A DNA stretch of 64,000 nucleotides from JL08 sp039969355 (GTDB lineage Bacteria > Pseudomonadota > Alphaproteobacteria > Rhodobacterales > Rhodobacteraceae), in assembly GCA_039969355.1 (NCBI GenBank), contig JBDVOA010000029.1, forward strand, positions 62,001-126,000. The letters run 5' to 3'. Shown piece after piece: positions 1-9,144 of the stretch. The position numbers and the translations under genes are program-made. Position 1 is the stretch's first letter. Every line of letters begins with the position of its first letter. The notes beneath the pieces are model-generated. The model saw nothing but the letters and a program-made list of their open reading frames with translations. It had not been told where the DNA came from and did not search any database.

Positions 1-2
1 AA

Positions 3-959
3 GAAACCGGCATAGACCTGATCTATGACGTGTTTGACAGCAATGAAGTACTTGAGACGAAGATGCTTTCCGGTGGATCGGGTTACGATGTCGTCGTGCC
101 AACAGCGGATTTTCTGTCACGTCAGATCGTAGCAGGGGCCTTTCAACCTCTGGACACTTCAAAGTTGCCCAATCTCGAAAACATGTGGAGCGTTATCGAA
201 GACCGTACTGCTCAATACGATCCGGATAATGCGTATTCCATCAACTATATGTGGGGAACCACTGGGCTGGGCCTCAACGTCGGCAAGGTCAAAGCCGCTT
301 TGGGTGATGATGCACCGATGAATAGCATGGACCTGGTCCTAAAGCCTGAGAATATGGAAAAGCTGGCAGAGTGCGGTGTTTATTTTCTAGATGCTCCAAC
401 AGAAGTCATCCCCATGGTTTTGAAATATCTGGGTGAGGATCCCGATAGCAATGATCCCGAGGTCATTGGCAAAGCGGAAGAAACTCTAATGGCCGTGCGG
501 CCTTACATCAAGAAATTCCACAGTTCGGAATACATCAATGCGCTCGCCAATGGCGACATCTGCGTAGCTGTTGGTTGGTCAGGTGATGTGCTGCAGGCCC
601 GCGACCGCGCTGCCGAAGCAGATAATGGGGTCGAAATTGCATATAACGCGTTCAATGAAGGCTCGCTAATGTGGTTTGACCAAATGGCCATTCCAGTGGA
701 TGCGCCGAACCCAGAAGCGGCCCATATATTTCTGAACTTCATTATGGACGCCCAAAATATGGCCGCTGCGTCTAATTACGTGTATTTTGCCAATGGAAAT
801 GAGGCGAGCCAGGAGTTTCTTGTTGAAGATGTGATCGGCGACACCGCAATCTACCCGGATGAAGAAACGGTCAAGAACCTTTATACGAAGTCACCTTACG
901 ATTCCAAAGTGCAACGTGTCGTAACCAGACTGTGGACAAAGGTAAAATCCGGCACCTGA
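3..959 (+). CDS. potF: Polyamine-type ABC transporter substrate-binding protein (5' end missing)
   Basis: The gene is open from the window edge, so its start and signal peptide lie outside; 318 residues are visible. They read as the PotD/PotF family: a segment giving YDVFDSNEVLETK, then SGGSGYDVVVPT, MWGTTGLG and a late VGWSGD stretch, all typical of periplasmic spermidine/putrescine receptors. The protein would capture a polyamine in the periplasm and deliver it to the PotHI permease encoded downstream. It heads an apparent operon with potG, potH, potI and an amine-oxidising flavoprotein. The exact polyamine cannot be read from the sequence; putrescine-type is an inference from the neighbouring PuuB-like gene. 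Confidence 0.9.
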   Translation, partial: ETGIDLIYDVFDSNEVLETKMLSGGSGYDVVVPTADFLSRQIVAGAFQPLDTSKLPNLENMWSVIEDRTAQYDPDNAYSINYMWGTTGLGLNVGKVKAALGDDAPMNSMDLVLKPENMEKLAECGVYFLDAPTEVIPMVLKYLGEDPDSNDPEVIGKAEETLMAVRPYIKKFHSSEYINALANGDICVAVGWSGDVLQARDRAAEADNGVEIAYNAFNEGSLMWFDQMAIPVDAPNPEAAHIFLNFIMDAQNMAAASNYVYFANGNEASQEFLVEDVIGDTAIYPDEETVKNLYTKSPYDSKVQRVVTRLWTKVKSGT

Positions 960-1027
960 TAAAGAATGATAACACCGTGGCAGGCGACAAAAGAAGCGCC
1001 TGCCGCTGATTGCCGGAGAGGACAGAG

Positions 1028-2155
1028 ATGAACAACATCGCACTAGCGCCATGGGACGATCCAAACGAGTCACCACTTATCCGGTTTGAGAATGTTACCA
1101 AACGATTTGGCACATTTACGGCGATTGACAGCCTAACTCTGAATATCTTTGAGCAGGAATTCTTTGCTCTGCTTGGCCCATCGGGATGTGGGAAGACTAC
1201 GTTGATGCGGATGCTGGCGGGATTTGAAACCCCGACCGAAGGCACAATTCTTTTGGCAGGGGAGGACATTGGTCCAGTCCCGCCGAACAAACGAGCCGTC
1301 AACATGATGTTCCAGTCGTACGCGCTATTTCCGCACCTCACTATATTCGAGAATATTGCATTTGGCCTGCGTCGCGGCTCGATGCCCAAAAACGACATCG
1401 TTGATCGGGTCGAAGAAATGCTCAAGCTGACGCGGCTTGAAAAGTTTGCGCAGCGCAAACCCCACCAAATTTCTGGCGGTCAGCGACAGCGCGTTGCGCT
1501 CGCGAGGTCGCTGGCAAAAGCGCCCAAACTGCTCCTCCTTGATGAACCCCTAGGGGCACTAGACAAAAAGCTGCGTCAGGACACTCAATTCGAGCTGATG
1601 GACATTCAGGAAAAAACCGGCACGACCTTTGTGATCGTAACGCACGATCAGGAAGAAGCTATGACTGTGGCAAGCCGCGTCGCCGTGATGGACGAGGGTC
1701 GCGTCATCCAGGTTTCCACGCCAGACCGGATTTATGAGACACCCAACTCAGTCTACGTCGCGGATTTTATCGGTGACGTGAACATTATTAAAGGCAGAGC
1801 TAGCCCCGCAGGAAAAGATCGGTTCCACATCAAATGGGGCGATACGCTGGCGCCGCTCAATGCTGCATCAGCACTGCCTTTGAGCGAAGGGCAGGACTGT
1901 CATTTGGCAATCCGACCCGAAAAAGTCGCCATTTCCGCCGAAAAGCCGGAAGACGCGGATAATCTCGTGCAGGGCAAAATTCTGGACATCGCCTATTTGG
2001 GCAACCTGTCAACTTATCATGTTGAATTGCCGAATGGCGCGGTGATCAAGGCACAGACTGCCAATACAAGGCGCATTGCTCGCCGCAGCTTCACCTGGGA
2101 GGACCCAGTGTGGATTTCATGGACAGCCACCGCTGGCGTCCTGTTGGATCAGTAA
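1028..2155 (+). CDS. potG: Polyamine ABC transporter ATP-binding protein
   Basis: A 375-residue ABC ATPase that powers uptake from the cytoplasmic face. Walker A is at residues 50-58 (GPSGCGKTT), the Q-loop near 96, the signature ISGGQ at 148-152, and Walker B LLLLDEP near 168-174, followed by a D-loop and an H-loop (VTHDQEEA). A C-terminal TOBE-type domain follows, as in PotA/PotG. The ATG at 1028 is preferred over an upstream in-frame TTG at 1010 because GGAGAGG at 1014-1020 sits at a ribosome-binding distance. It follows the receptor gene by 68 bp and precedes potH by 4 bp. Confidence 0.93.
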   Translation: MNNIALAPWDDPNESPLIRFENVTKRFGTFTAIDSLTLNIFEQEFFALLGPSGCGKTTLMRMLAGFETPTEGTILLAGEDIGPVPPNKRAVNMMFQSYALFPHLTIFENIAFGLRRGSMPKNDIVDRVEEMLKLTRLEKFAQRKPHQISGGQRQRVALARSLAKAPKLLLLDEPLGALDKKLRQDTQFELMDIQEKTGTTFVIVTHDQEEAMTVASRVAVMDEGRVIQVSTPDRIYETPNSVYVADFIGDVNIIKGRASPAGKDRFHIKWGDTLAPLNAASALPLSEGQDCHLAIRPEKVAISAEKPEDADNLVQGKILDIAYLGNLSTYHVELPNGAVIKAQTANTRRIARRSFTWEDPVWISWTATAGVLLDQ

Positions 2156-2159
2156 CCCA

Positions 2160-3041
2160 ATGCGCCGCTTTATCCTGATCGCGATCCCTTATTCCTGGCT
2201 GCTGGCGCTGTTTCTTGTCCCGTTTCTGATCGTTCTGAAAATCTCGCTCTCTGACACGGCTCTGGCTATTCCACCCTACACGCCAACATTCAGTTGGAGC
2301 GAAGGGATCGGGGCCTTTTTTGCGCAACTGGATCTTGAAAACTTCGAATTCCTGACTTCTGACGATCTTTATTGGCGCGCTTATCTCAGCAGTCTGAAAA
2401 TCGCGGTATTCTCAACTTTCTTCACCCTGCTGATTGGCTATCCGATTGCTTATTCCATGGCCCGAGCGCCACAAGAATGGCGCGCGACATTGATGATGAT
2501 GGTGATCTTGCCGTTTTGGACCAGCTTTCTGATCCGGGTCTACGCATGGATGGGTATTTTAAGCCAGGAAGGGTTCCTGAACCAATTTCTATTGTGGGTC
2601 GGGATCATTGACACGCCGCTGACCATTCTGAACACCAACGTCGCTGTCTACATCGGGATTGTTTATACTTACCTTCCGTTCATGATACTGCCAATTTACG
2701 CAGCACTCGATCGGCTGGATGGGTCACTGATCGAAGCGGCAGAAGATTTGGGATGTTCGCGCCTTAAAGCGTTTTGGCTAGTGACCATTCCGCTTTCCAG
2801 AAACGGTATCATTGCGGGTTGTTTCCTCGTGTTCATTCCGGCACTGGGCGAATTTGTCATTCCCTCTTTGCTGGGCGGCTCGCAGACGCTTATGATTGGC
2901 AAGGTCTTGTGGGAAGAGTTCTTTAGCAATCGCGATTGGCCCGTCGCCAGCGCGGTGGCGGTCGTTCTTTTGCTTATCCTGATCATCCCAATTGTCTTGT
3001 TCCAGCGCAACCAGCAGAAACAGGCGGAGGCCGAACTATGA
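2160..3041 (+). CDS. potH: Polyamine ABC transporter permease, PotH/PotB type
   Basis: A 293-residue inner-membrane permease starting MRRFILIAIPYSW, with about six hydrophobic segments. The EAA loop, which contacts the ATPase, is visible as EAAEDLGCSRLKAFWLVTIP near residues 195-215. The open frame extends upstream into potG, but the ATG at 2160, 4 bp after the potG stop, gives the normal family N terminus. The last bases overlap the potI start (ATGA), a sign of translational coupling. Family membership is clear; substrate specificity is inferred from the operon. Confidence 0.9.
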   Translation: MRRFILIAIPYSWLLALFLVPFLIVLKISLSDTALAIPPYTPTFSWSEGIGAFFAQLDLENFEFLTSDDLYWRAYLSSLKIAVFSTFFTLLIGYPIAYSMARAPQEWRATLMMMVILPFWTSFLIRVYAWMGILSQEGFLNQFLLWVGIIDTPLTILNTNVAVYIGIVYTYLPFMILPIYAALDRLDGSLIEAAEDLGCSRLKAFWLVTIPLSRNGIIAGCFLVFIPALGEFVIPSLLGGSQTLMIGKVLWEEFFSNRDWPVASAVAVVLLLILIIPIVLFQRNQQKQAEAEL

Positions 3042-3856
3042 ATCGTCTCTCCTGGTTCAATGTTACTGCCCTCACGTTGGGATTTGCTTTTTTGTACGTG
3101 CCGATGTTGATCCTGATCATTTACAGTTTCAATGAAAGCAAACTTGTCACCGTCTGGGCCGGATTTTCAACCAAATGGTACGGCGAACTGATGCACAATG
3201 AGGCCTATCTAAGCGCCGCATGGGTCACAATCAAAGTCGCCGTCCTGTCATCGACATTCGCCACAGCACTTGGGACAATGGCGGCCTATGTACTTGTGCG
3301 GGGTGGCCGATTTAACGGACGAACGCTGTTCTCTGGTATGATCTATGCACCGTTGGTTATGCCAGAAGTCATTACCGGTTTATCCCTTCTGCTTTTGTTC
3401 ATAGGCATTGGGCTTGATCGAGGCGTATTTACTATCGTTCTGGCACATACTACGTTTTCGATGTGCTATGTATCAGTCGTGGTGTCGTCACGCCTTGTTA
3501 CGTTTGATCAGTCGCTGGAAGAGGCGGCCCTTGATCTTGGCTGCTCTGGCTTTGATGCCTTTCGCCTCGTTACGCTGCCCATCATAGCGCCCGCCGTCAT
3601 TTCTGGCTGGTTGTTAGCATTCACTTTATCCTTGGACGACCTGGTCATCGCTTCATTCACATCTGGCCCCGGTGCAACAACCCTGCCCATCAAGATATAT
3701 AGCGCCGTTAGATTGGGTGTCAGTCCCGAGATCAACGCGCTCTCGACGCTCATGATCGCGATAGTTACGCTTGGGGTGATCACGACATCACTGATCTCAA
3801 AAAGCGCCAACGTTCGCCAGCAACGTGAGGAGCAGGCCGCCGCGCGCGTCGCATGA
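3038..3856 (+). CDS. potI: Polyamine ABC transporter permease, PotI/PotC type
   Basis: The second permease half, 272 residues, with about six membrane segments (first near residues 10-32) and an EAA loop EEAALDLGCSGFDAFRLVTLP. It pairs with PotH to form the channel. The ATG overlaps the potH stop by 4 bases, and its own stop overlaps the next gene's ATG in the same way. The four transport genes and the oxidoreductase therefore form one tightly coupled unit. Confidence 0.9.
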   Translation: MNRLSWFNVTALTLGFAFLYVPMLILIIYSFNESKLVTVWAGFSTKWYGELMHNEAYLSAAWVTIKVAVLSSTFATALGTMAAYVLVRGGRFNGRTLFSGMIYAPLVMPEVITGLSLLLLFIGIGLDRGVFTIVLAHTTFSMCYVSVVVSSRLVTFDQSLEEAALDLGCSGFDAFRLVTLPIIAPAVISGWLLAFTLSLDDLVIASFTSGPGATTLPIKIYSAVRLGVSPEINALSTLMIAIVTLGVITTSLISKSANVRQQREEQAAARVA

Positions 3857-5172
3857 AACGCATTTACCCGGCGCATACCTATAGTTCCAAACCGCGCAAC
3901 GGTTGCTGGTGGGACGAAACCTGCGATTTGCCTGAATGGCCTGTTTTTGACACGCATCCCGCCGTAGATGTTGCAATCATCGGCGCTGGCTTTACTGGAT
4001 TGTCGGCAGCTTTACACCTTGCGGAATCCGGCGTTTCCGTAGCGGTCCTGGATGCAGAGGCACCGGGGTGGGGCGCATCGGGGCGAAACGGTGGTTTTTG
4101 TTGTCTTGGGGGCGCCAAACTTGGCTTCAATCAATTGGCGCGAAGGTACGGTACAAATGCCGCACTGGAGTACAAAAGGGCCGAAAGAGACGCCGTGCGT
4201 TTGGTCGAGGAATTGCTGAATCGATTGGGAATCGATGCAGATACTCACTCAGATGGCGAAACCATGGTCGCACATCGCGCCCGGGACATGGAAACTCTTC
4301 GTCAACAAGCCGACGAAATCGAACGGTTTCATGAGGTCCAACCGAGGATCATCGAGAAGCACGAATTGCACGAACATGGCATGGCAGGTCCATTCCACGG
4401 AGCACTCACAAACCCGATAGGGTTCGCGCTGAATCCACGCAAGTATGTCTGTGGGCTTGCCGGCGCGGCCGCTCTCGCTGGGGCAAAAATTTTTCAACAA
4501 AGCCCGGTGACCAGGCTTGGAAAATCGGCGAGCGGCTACACGTTAGCAACTCCAACCGGGAAACTGCGGGCCGACCAGGTAGTCATTGCGACAAACGGCT
4601 ATTCAAGCGAGGATCTGCCTGATTGGCTATCAAGCCGATACTTGCCAACGCAATCCAACGTGATTGTAACCCGACCGCTGACTGAAACCGAACTGGCAGC
4701 CCAAGGATGGATAACCCAACAGATGTGTTATGATACGCGTAATCTCTTGCACTATTTTCGGCTTATGCCTGATAGGCGGTTCTTGTTTGGAATGCGCGGC
4801 GGGCTGTTATCTAGTGAATCAGCGGACGCGGGCTCCGCCGGACGCAATCGGCGGGATTTTGAGAGGATGTTCCCTGCATGGCGGCGCGTCCAAACGCCTA
4901 ACAGTTGGTCAGGTATGGTTTGTATGTCGCGAAATCTCGTGCCGTTTGTGGGGCCGGTCCCGGGTATGCCAAGTGTTTTTGCCGGGCTTGCATTTCATGG
5001 AAATGGTGTCGCGATGGGCAGTTTCGCTGGAAAATTGATAGCAAATCTGGTTCTTGGGTCCGCCGACGTTCCTTTGGTCATGAAAAATCACATGCCTCGC
5101 TTTCCCTTTGGGTCTCTGCGCAGGGCGATGCTGCTTCCGGCTTACTTTGGCTTCATGTTGGCTGATTTATAG
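3853..5172 (+). CDS. FAD-dependent oxidoreductase, PuuB / DadA-like
   Basis: A 439-residue flavoprotein of the DAO family. The dinucleotide-binding motif AIIGAGFTGLSAALHLAESG starts near residue 41, followed by GASGRNGGF near 75, a typical FAD contact. An N-terminal arm (WWDETC) precedes the Rossmann fold, as in gamma-glutamylputrescine oxidoreductases. Near the C terminus, GLAFHGNGVAMGSFAGKLIA is the second FAD-binding strand. It overlaps potI by 4 bases, so a role in oxidising an imported polyamine or its glutamylated form is likely. No gamma-glutamylputrescine synthetase is visible in the window, so the substrate remains inferred. Confidence 0.82.
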   Translation: MKRIYPAHTYSSKPRNGCWWDETCDLPEWPVFDTHPAVDVAIIGAGFTGLSAALHLAESGVSVAVLDAEAPGWGASGRNGGFCCLGGAKLGFNQLARRYGTNAALEYKRAERDAVRLVEELLNRLGIDADTHSDGETMVAHRARDMETLRQQADEIERFHEVQPRIIEKHELHEHGMAGPFHGALTNPIGFALNPRKYVCGLAGAAALAGAKIFQQSPVTRLGKSASGYTLATPTGKLRADQVVIATNGYSSEDLPDWLSSRYLPTQSNVIVTRPLTETELAAQGWITQQMCYDTRNLLHYFRLMPDRRFLFGMRGGLLSSESADAGSAGRNRRDFERMFPAWRRVQTPNSWSGMVCMSRNLVPFVGPVPGMPSVFAGLAFHGNGVAMGSFAGKLIANLVLGSADVPLVMKNHMPRFPFGSLRRAMLLPAYFGFMLADL

Positions 5173-5322
5173 ATTTGAATTCTGATTGCCTCAAAATCTC
5201 CATTCTCTGTGATTAGACCCCATCACAAAGCGCAGGGTTCAGCGACCAGTCGCGGGCATGAGTTGACAGACACATGCGCTTCGCTCATGTCGTCTGGCAA
5301 CACGAGAGTAAAGGGTAAGTAG

Positions 5323-6651
5323 ATGAAGATAGCGATGATTGGGACAGGTTACGTTGGCTTGGTCTCAGGTGTTTGTTTTTCCGACTTCGGGCACGACGTT
5401 GTTTGCGTGGACAAAGACCCCAGCAAGATCGAAAAACTGATGCGCGGCGAAGTACCGATTTATGAGCCGGGCCTGGAAGATTTGATGGCCAAAAACGTCG
5501 CGGCAGGTCGGCTCTCGTTTTCGGGTGAGCTTGCGGCTGCTGTTGAAGGCGCCGATGCCGTTTTTATCGCGGTTGGAACACCGACCCGGCGCGGAGACGG
5601 CCACGCGGATCTCACCTATGTAATGGCCGCTGCGCGAGAGGTTGCAGAAGCACTATCCGGCTATGCTGTTATCGTGACCAAATCCACCGTTCCGGTTGGC
5701 ACCAATCGGCAGGTCAAACAGGTTATCGCAGACACGCGGCCTGACGCGGATTTTGATGTCGCTTCGAATCCGGAATTTCTACGCGAAGGTGCTGCAATCG
5801 ATGATTTCATGCGGCCGGACCGCATTGTAGTTGGCGTGCAGAACGAAAAAGCTGCCGACGTGATGGCCCAAATCTATCGCCCTCTCTATCTGCGTGAATT
5901 TCCGATCATGACGACGGATCTGGAAAGCGCGGAAATGATCAAATACGCGGCCAATGCTTTTCTGGCGACCAAGATTACTTTCATAAATGAAATCGCCGCG
6001 CTGTGCGAACGCACGGGGGCAGACGTCAAAATGGTATCCAAGGGCATGGGGCTGGATGGTCGGATTGGCAATAAATTCCTGCACGCCGGGCCGGGGTATG
6101 GCGGCTCATGCTTTCCAAAGGACACGCAGGCCTTGGCCCGAATAGGGCAAGAACATGCAATGCCGATGCAACTGACGGAAACCGTGATCAAGGTCAACGA
6201 AGAGATAAAGCGCCGAATGACGGCTAAGATCATGGACCTGTGTGGAGGCTCGGTGAACGGCAAAATCGTTGCTGTCTTAGGCGTTACGTTTAAACCAAAC
6301 ACAGACGACATGCGTGATGCACCCTCTCTTACCATTGTCCCCGCGCTCGTCGGATCAGGAGCCACGGTGCGCGTGGTTGATCCACAGGGAAGAAGCGAAG
6401 GGGAAACGCTATTGCCCGGCGTAAATTGGGTCGAAGATGCCTATGATGCCGTACAGGACGCTCATTCCGTGATTCTACTGACCGAGTGGAACGAGTTCCG
6501 TGCCCTCGATCTTGAACGTCTAGCCGAGCGGATGGCAACGCCGACAATGGCGGACCTGCGCAACGTTTACTCCGAACAAGACGCTCGCCGGGCGGGGTTT
6601 TCAGCCTACGTGTCGATCGGTCGGCGTGACTACACAGCGAAGAGCGAATGA
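5323..6651 (+). CDS. ugd: UDP-glucose 6-dehydrogenase
   Basis: A 442-residue enzyme that oxidises UDP-glucose to UDP-glucuronate for exopolysaccharide or lipid sugar synthesis in the cytoplasm. The N-terminal NAD-binding motif GTGYVG is at residues 7-12. SNPEFLREG, and the active-site GYGGSCFPKD with catalytic Cys at about 263, are conserved; FKPNTDDMRDAPS marks the UDP-binding C-terminal domain. It is monocistronic, with 150 bp upstream and an inverted repeat shortly after the stop. The short leader ends AGTAAAGGGTAAGTAG, giving a usable AAGGG ribosome site. Confidence 0.95.
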   Translation: MKIAMIGTGYVGLVSGVCFSDFGHDVVCVDKDPSKIEKLMRGEVPIYEPGLEDLMAKNVAAGRLSFSGELAAAVEGADAVFIAVGTPTRRGDGHADLTYVMAAAREVAEALSGYAVIVTKSTVPVGTNRQVKQVIADTRPDADFDVASNPEFLREGAAIDDFMRPDRIVVGVQNEKAADVMAQIYRPLYLREFPIMTTDLESAEMIKYAANAFLATKITFINEIAALCERTGADVKMVSKGMGLDGRIGNKFLHAGPGYGGSCFPKDTQALARIGQEHAMPMQLTETVIKVNEEIKRRMTAKIMDLCGGSVNGKIVAVLGVTFKPNTDDMRDAPSLTIVPALVGSGATVRVVDPQGRSEGETLLPGVNWVEDAYDAVQDAHSVILLTEWNEFRALDLERLAERMATPTMADLRNVYSEQDARRAGFSAYVSIGRRDYTAKSE

Positions 6652-6664
6652 CGCCATGCCACAT

Positions 6665-6717
6665 TCGCCTATCTTTTCCAGAGATTCACTAATCTTGACG
6701 CAACGGGAGATAGGCGA
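6665..6717 (+). terminator. Inverted repeat after ugd
   Basis: Perfect 10-base arms (TCGCCTATCT at 6665-6674 and AGATAGGCGA at 6708-6717) enclose a 33-base loop, beginning 13 bases after the ugd stop. Several G-T pairs could extend the stem inward. It lies between two convergent genes (ugd on +, flgD on -), so a bidirectional terminator is plausible. The long loop and absence of a T-run make this uncertain. Confidence 0.4.
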
Positions 6718-6780
6718 CAGCGCACATCGAATTCAAAACTGCGTAAGCTCAACGCTTTCCAGCGCGTTGTGCCACCAGCC

Positions 6781-7449
6781 TTAGCCCGGCGCACGCAAGG
6801 CGGAAATGTCGTCTGGCAAAACGGGCTGCCCGCCCTGCAATATCAGTTCAGTTTGCCCATTTCCATTGTTTCGCGCTTCAACGATACGCGCATAGGTTTC
6901 GACCGGGTTTGACAACACCATTGCGCCACCGGCAAAGCTCTCGACTTCAAAACTATAATCGCCAGCTGGAAATGGCGTACCGTCATCGCCAACGCCGGCC
7001 CATACTACAGGGTCAGTGGTTACGGGGATCACATTGCGTTGGACTTCGTCTCCGGCAGCGTTGCGCACGACCAAAAATGCCTGATCTGCAATAGGCATTG
7101 GCTTAGGTTCCAAGGTGACCGGGCTTCCAGCAAACGATACCGGAGCCGCGCTACGCGCCTCCATCCCCACCCAACCAGCCAACTGAGCCATGTTACTCGT
7201 CCCCATCTGGGCAACCATCGCTGTGAGAAGATCGTTGCTGAGGACTTGTTGTTCCACCGCGGAAAACTGAGCGAGTTGCGACGCGTATTCAGATGAATCC
7301 AAAGGCTCAAGAGGGTCCTGATGTTTGGCTTGTGCGGTAAGCATCTTCAAAAAAGTTTCGAAATCCGACGATAATACAGAACTGCTTTGTACAGGTGCTG
7401 CCGTTCGATTTGTTGCCGCTATTTGGCTCGTTGCTAAATTGGTATCCAC
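6781..7449 (-). CDS. flgD: Flagellar hook assembly (capping) protein FlgD
   Basis: A 222-residue scaffold that caps the growing hook outside the cell. The N-terminal FlgD signature is present: FETFLKMLTAQAKHQDPLEPLDSSEYASQLAQFSAVEQQ, quoted here only as its start FETFLKMLTAQ and QDPLEPLDS. A later FlgD Ig/tudor-type domain carries the WAGVGDDGTPFPAGDYSFEV-like stretch. The start is the GTG at 7449, preceded by GAGGAG at good distance; the longer frame begins with a TTG inside fliK. It lies 10 bp downstream of fliK, in the same operon. Confidence 0.92.
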   Translation of the reverse strand: MDTNLATSQIAATNRTAAPVQSSSVLSSDFETFLKMLTAQAKHQDPLEPLDSSEYASQLAQFSAVEQQVLSNDLLTAMVAQMGTSNMAQLAGWVGMEARSAAPVSFAGSPVTLEPKPMPIADQAFLVVRNAAGDEVQRNVIPVTTDPVVWAGVGDDGTPFPAGDYSFEVESFAGGAMVLSNPVETYARIVEARNNGNGQTELILQGGQPVLPDDISALRAPG

Positions 7450-7459
7450 GTATCGCTCC

Positions 7460-9031
7460 TCATAGCCGTATATCAAGCCCAGCGTCTGGGCTGATTGTTA
7501 ATCGAATTGGGACGTCTGAAGCAGGCTCGTCCGCGAGCGCGGGCACACCTCGTTTATGCTGACTGACTTCGCCTTCACCAGATTCGCTGTCTTGCGAAAA
7601 CGAGAACCTAACGTCACCAAAACCAAGCGCATGGAATTCCAACGCAAGCTGATCTATATGACGCCGCATTAGCTCCAATGTTTCTGTTCGTTCCGCAAGA
7701 AGAGCCATGGTAATACCGGAGTCATGTGCAGAGATTGACATTCTAACACGGCCAAGCTCTTCGGGGTTCAGTGCCACCTCGACGGGGCGGTCTGGCATCC
7801 GCTGACTCACTTCCGCCAGTTGACGCGCGATGCTCCGAGGAAGTTCGCTTGGCTGCGAAGAAGAAAGCCGATGGTTGACTTCTGACGCCGTATTTTGAAC
7901 GAGCGGCTCTGTAGTGGATATCAAGCCAAACCGCAAAACGTCGATTTCGGATTTCGCATTGTCCATTTGATTTAGAACGGCAACAGCGTTGGTAGAAATT
8001 TGCGTCACCGACGGCGCAGCAACGGACAGTTTTCGGGCGTCCCCAGTTGCCTCACTTTCGTGCACCAAAACCGAATAATTCGCAGAGTGTGCTGATGCAC
8101 GCAGGCTGCGAGTCTCAAGGCGGGGTGATAGCGCATGGGTTTGGTGTTGCGGGGAGTTTTGGTGCTGTGATGAAGCCATGGCTAGCTGACTCCGCGTCAG
8201 ATTGCCTGAAATATTGGGTTTGGGCAAAGCATCTGGATTTTCACCGATCGGCAATTTGAGGGCCGTTTGATTGTGTTCACCCGTCTTTTCCCATGGTGCG
8301 TTTTGTTGCCCGCGATTATCCGCGGGAAAAGGAGCTGCAGATTGCAAGTTGGGCACACCTACAGGTCCTTTTTGAACTTCAACTCCAATCTGATCTAAAT
8401 TAATCGAGCTCTCTCTTACAATTATATGCGACCGTCCAGTCGCCACCTGAGCGGCCGAAGTCAGCAATTGATCGTATGGTTCTGCATTAGCTCTTCGAAC
8501 CGCAATTTTTGGTTCAGATGAGGAATGAGGCTGCTCAATCCCAGAGTTTTGAAAAGGATTGCTTCTTGTACTCGCGTTGCCCCTACTATTGTCAGCCTGC
8601 CGAATGTTTAACGAACGCTCATTCTCCAATACTTCGGCCTCGGGAAAAGCTCGCGTTTTTTGGATAGGCTCAGGTTTTCGCTCATTTGCTTCAGTTGTGT
8701 ACTCGTACCCGCGAGTCAAACTCTTCACCGATCCGTTTGATTCTTCAGCGATCGACATCGTAATCGCACCCTTGCTGTCGCCTGATTCGATTTCCAAGGT
8801 GCCTCGAAGTTCCTTATCGTTCGCGTCGACTTTGAACTCTTCGGGTTCTTCTGAAGTTGTAATTTCGTCCGGTGTGAATTGGGGTTCGCTTTCGCCTGCC
8901 ATTTCGCTGACGAGAACTGCAAATATTTCCGACTGCTCAAATTTCCCAGCCACTCCTCTGTTATCCGCGTTAACATCACTGGTTGATGTTCGTGCAACAT
9001 TAGCAGCTGTTGCTTGTGTGATCGGGAGCAT
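7460..9031 (-). CDS. fliK: Flagellar hook-length control protein FliK
   Basis: A 523-residue protein with a long, low-complexity, polar N-terminal region (residues 1 to about 400) and a conserved C-terminal Flg_hook domain. The latter shows PVEVALNPEELGRVRMSISA followed by an ELMRRHIDQLALEFHALGF stretch near residues 415-475. FliK measures hook length and switches export specificity through FlhB. It is the first gene of the fliK-flgD operon and is divergent from the rod-binding gene at 9145. The N-terminal part is expected to be poorly conserved, so identification rests on the C terminus. Confidence 0.9.
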   Translation of the reverse strand: MLPITQATAANVARTSTSDVNADNRGVAGKFEQSEIFAVLVSEMAGESEPQFTPDEITTSEEPEEFKVDANDKELRGTLEIESGDSKGAITMSIAEESNGSVKSLTRGYEYTTEANERKPEPIQKTRAFPEAEVLENERSLNIRQADNSRGNASTRSNPFQNSGIEQPHSSSEPKIAVRRANAEPYDQLLTSAAQVATGRSHIIVRESSINLDQIGVEVQKGPVGVPNLQSAAPFPADNRGQQNAPWEKTGEHNQTALKLPIGENPDALPKPNISGNLTRSQLAMASSQHQNSPQHQTHALSPRLETRSLRASAHSANYSVLVHESEATGDARKLSVAAPSVTQISTNAVAVLNQMDNAKSEIDVLRFGLISTTEPLVQNTASEVNHRLSSSQPSELPRSIARQLAEVSQRMPDRPVEVALNPEELGRVRMSISAHDSGITMALLAERTETLELMRRHIDQLALEFHALGFGDVRFSFSQDSESGEGEVSQHKRGVPALADEPASDVPIRLTISPDAGLDIRL

Positions 9032-9082
9032 GGCGCCTCTTGGGATTTCTTCCTCATCTCTGCGCAGTATGCAGTTGCTTGG

Positions 9083-9097
9083 TTACCAGTTCTTTAC
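9083..9097 (+). promoter_or_regulatory. CtrA-like box between fliK and rod-binding gene
   Basis: TTAC-N7-TTAC with the same 4-7-4 geometry as the CtrA consensus TTAA-N7-TTAA; both half-sites carry one change. It sits in the 113-bp divergent region between fliK and the FlgJ-like gene. One of five such sites in this cluster; weak alone. Confidence 0.4.
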
Positions 9098-9144
9098 AGC
9101 TTTGAGTGCACTCTCGACTTAATTCACACAATTCGAGGTAATTT

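Noticed and set aside
871..1458. Long open frame opposite potF/potG (195 codons)
   Set aside because: It is antisense to a clear ABC ATPase, lacks any recognisable domain and has no ribosome site; typical shadow frame.
5208..5227. TGTGAT-N8-ATCACA repeat before ugd, like a CRP site
   Set aside because: The spacing is two bases longer than the usual TGTGA-N6-TCACA half-site distance would allow (N10 between TGTGA and TCACA), and no CRP-type gene or matching second site is nearby.
8559..9122. 187-codon open frame opposite fliK with a hydrophobic start
   Set aside because: Antisense to the repetitive N-terminal part of FliK; Ser/Ala-rich content arises from the reverse complement of that polar sequence.
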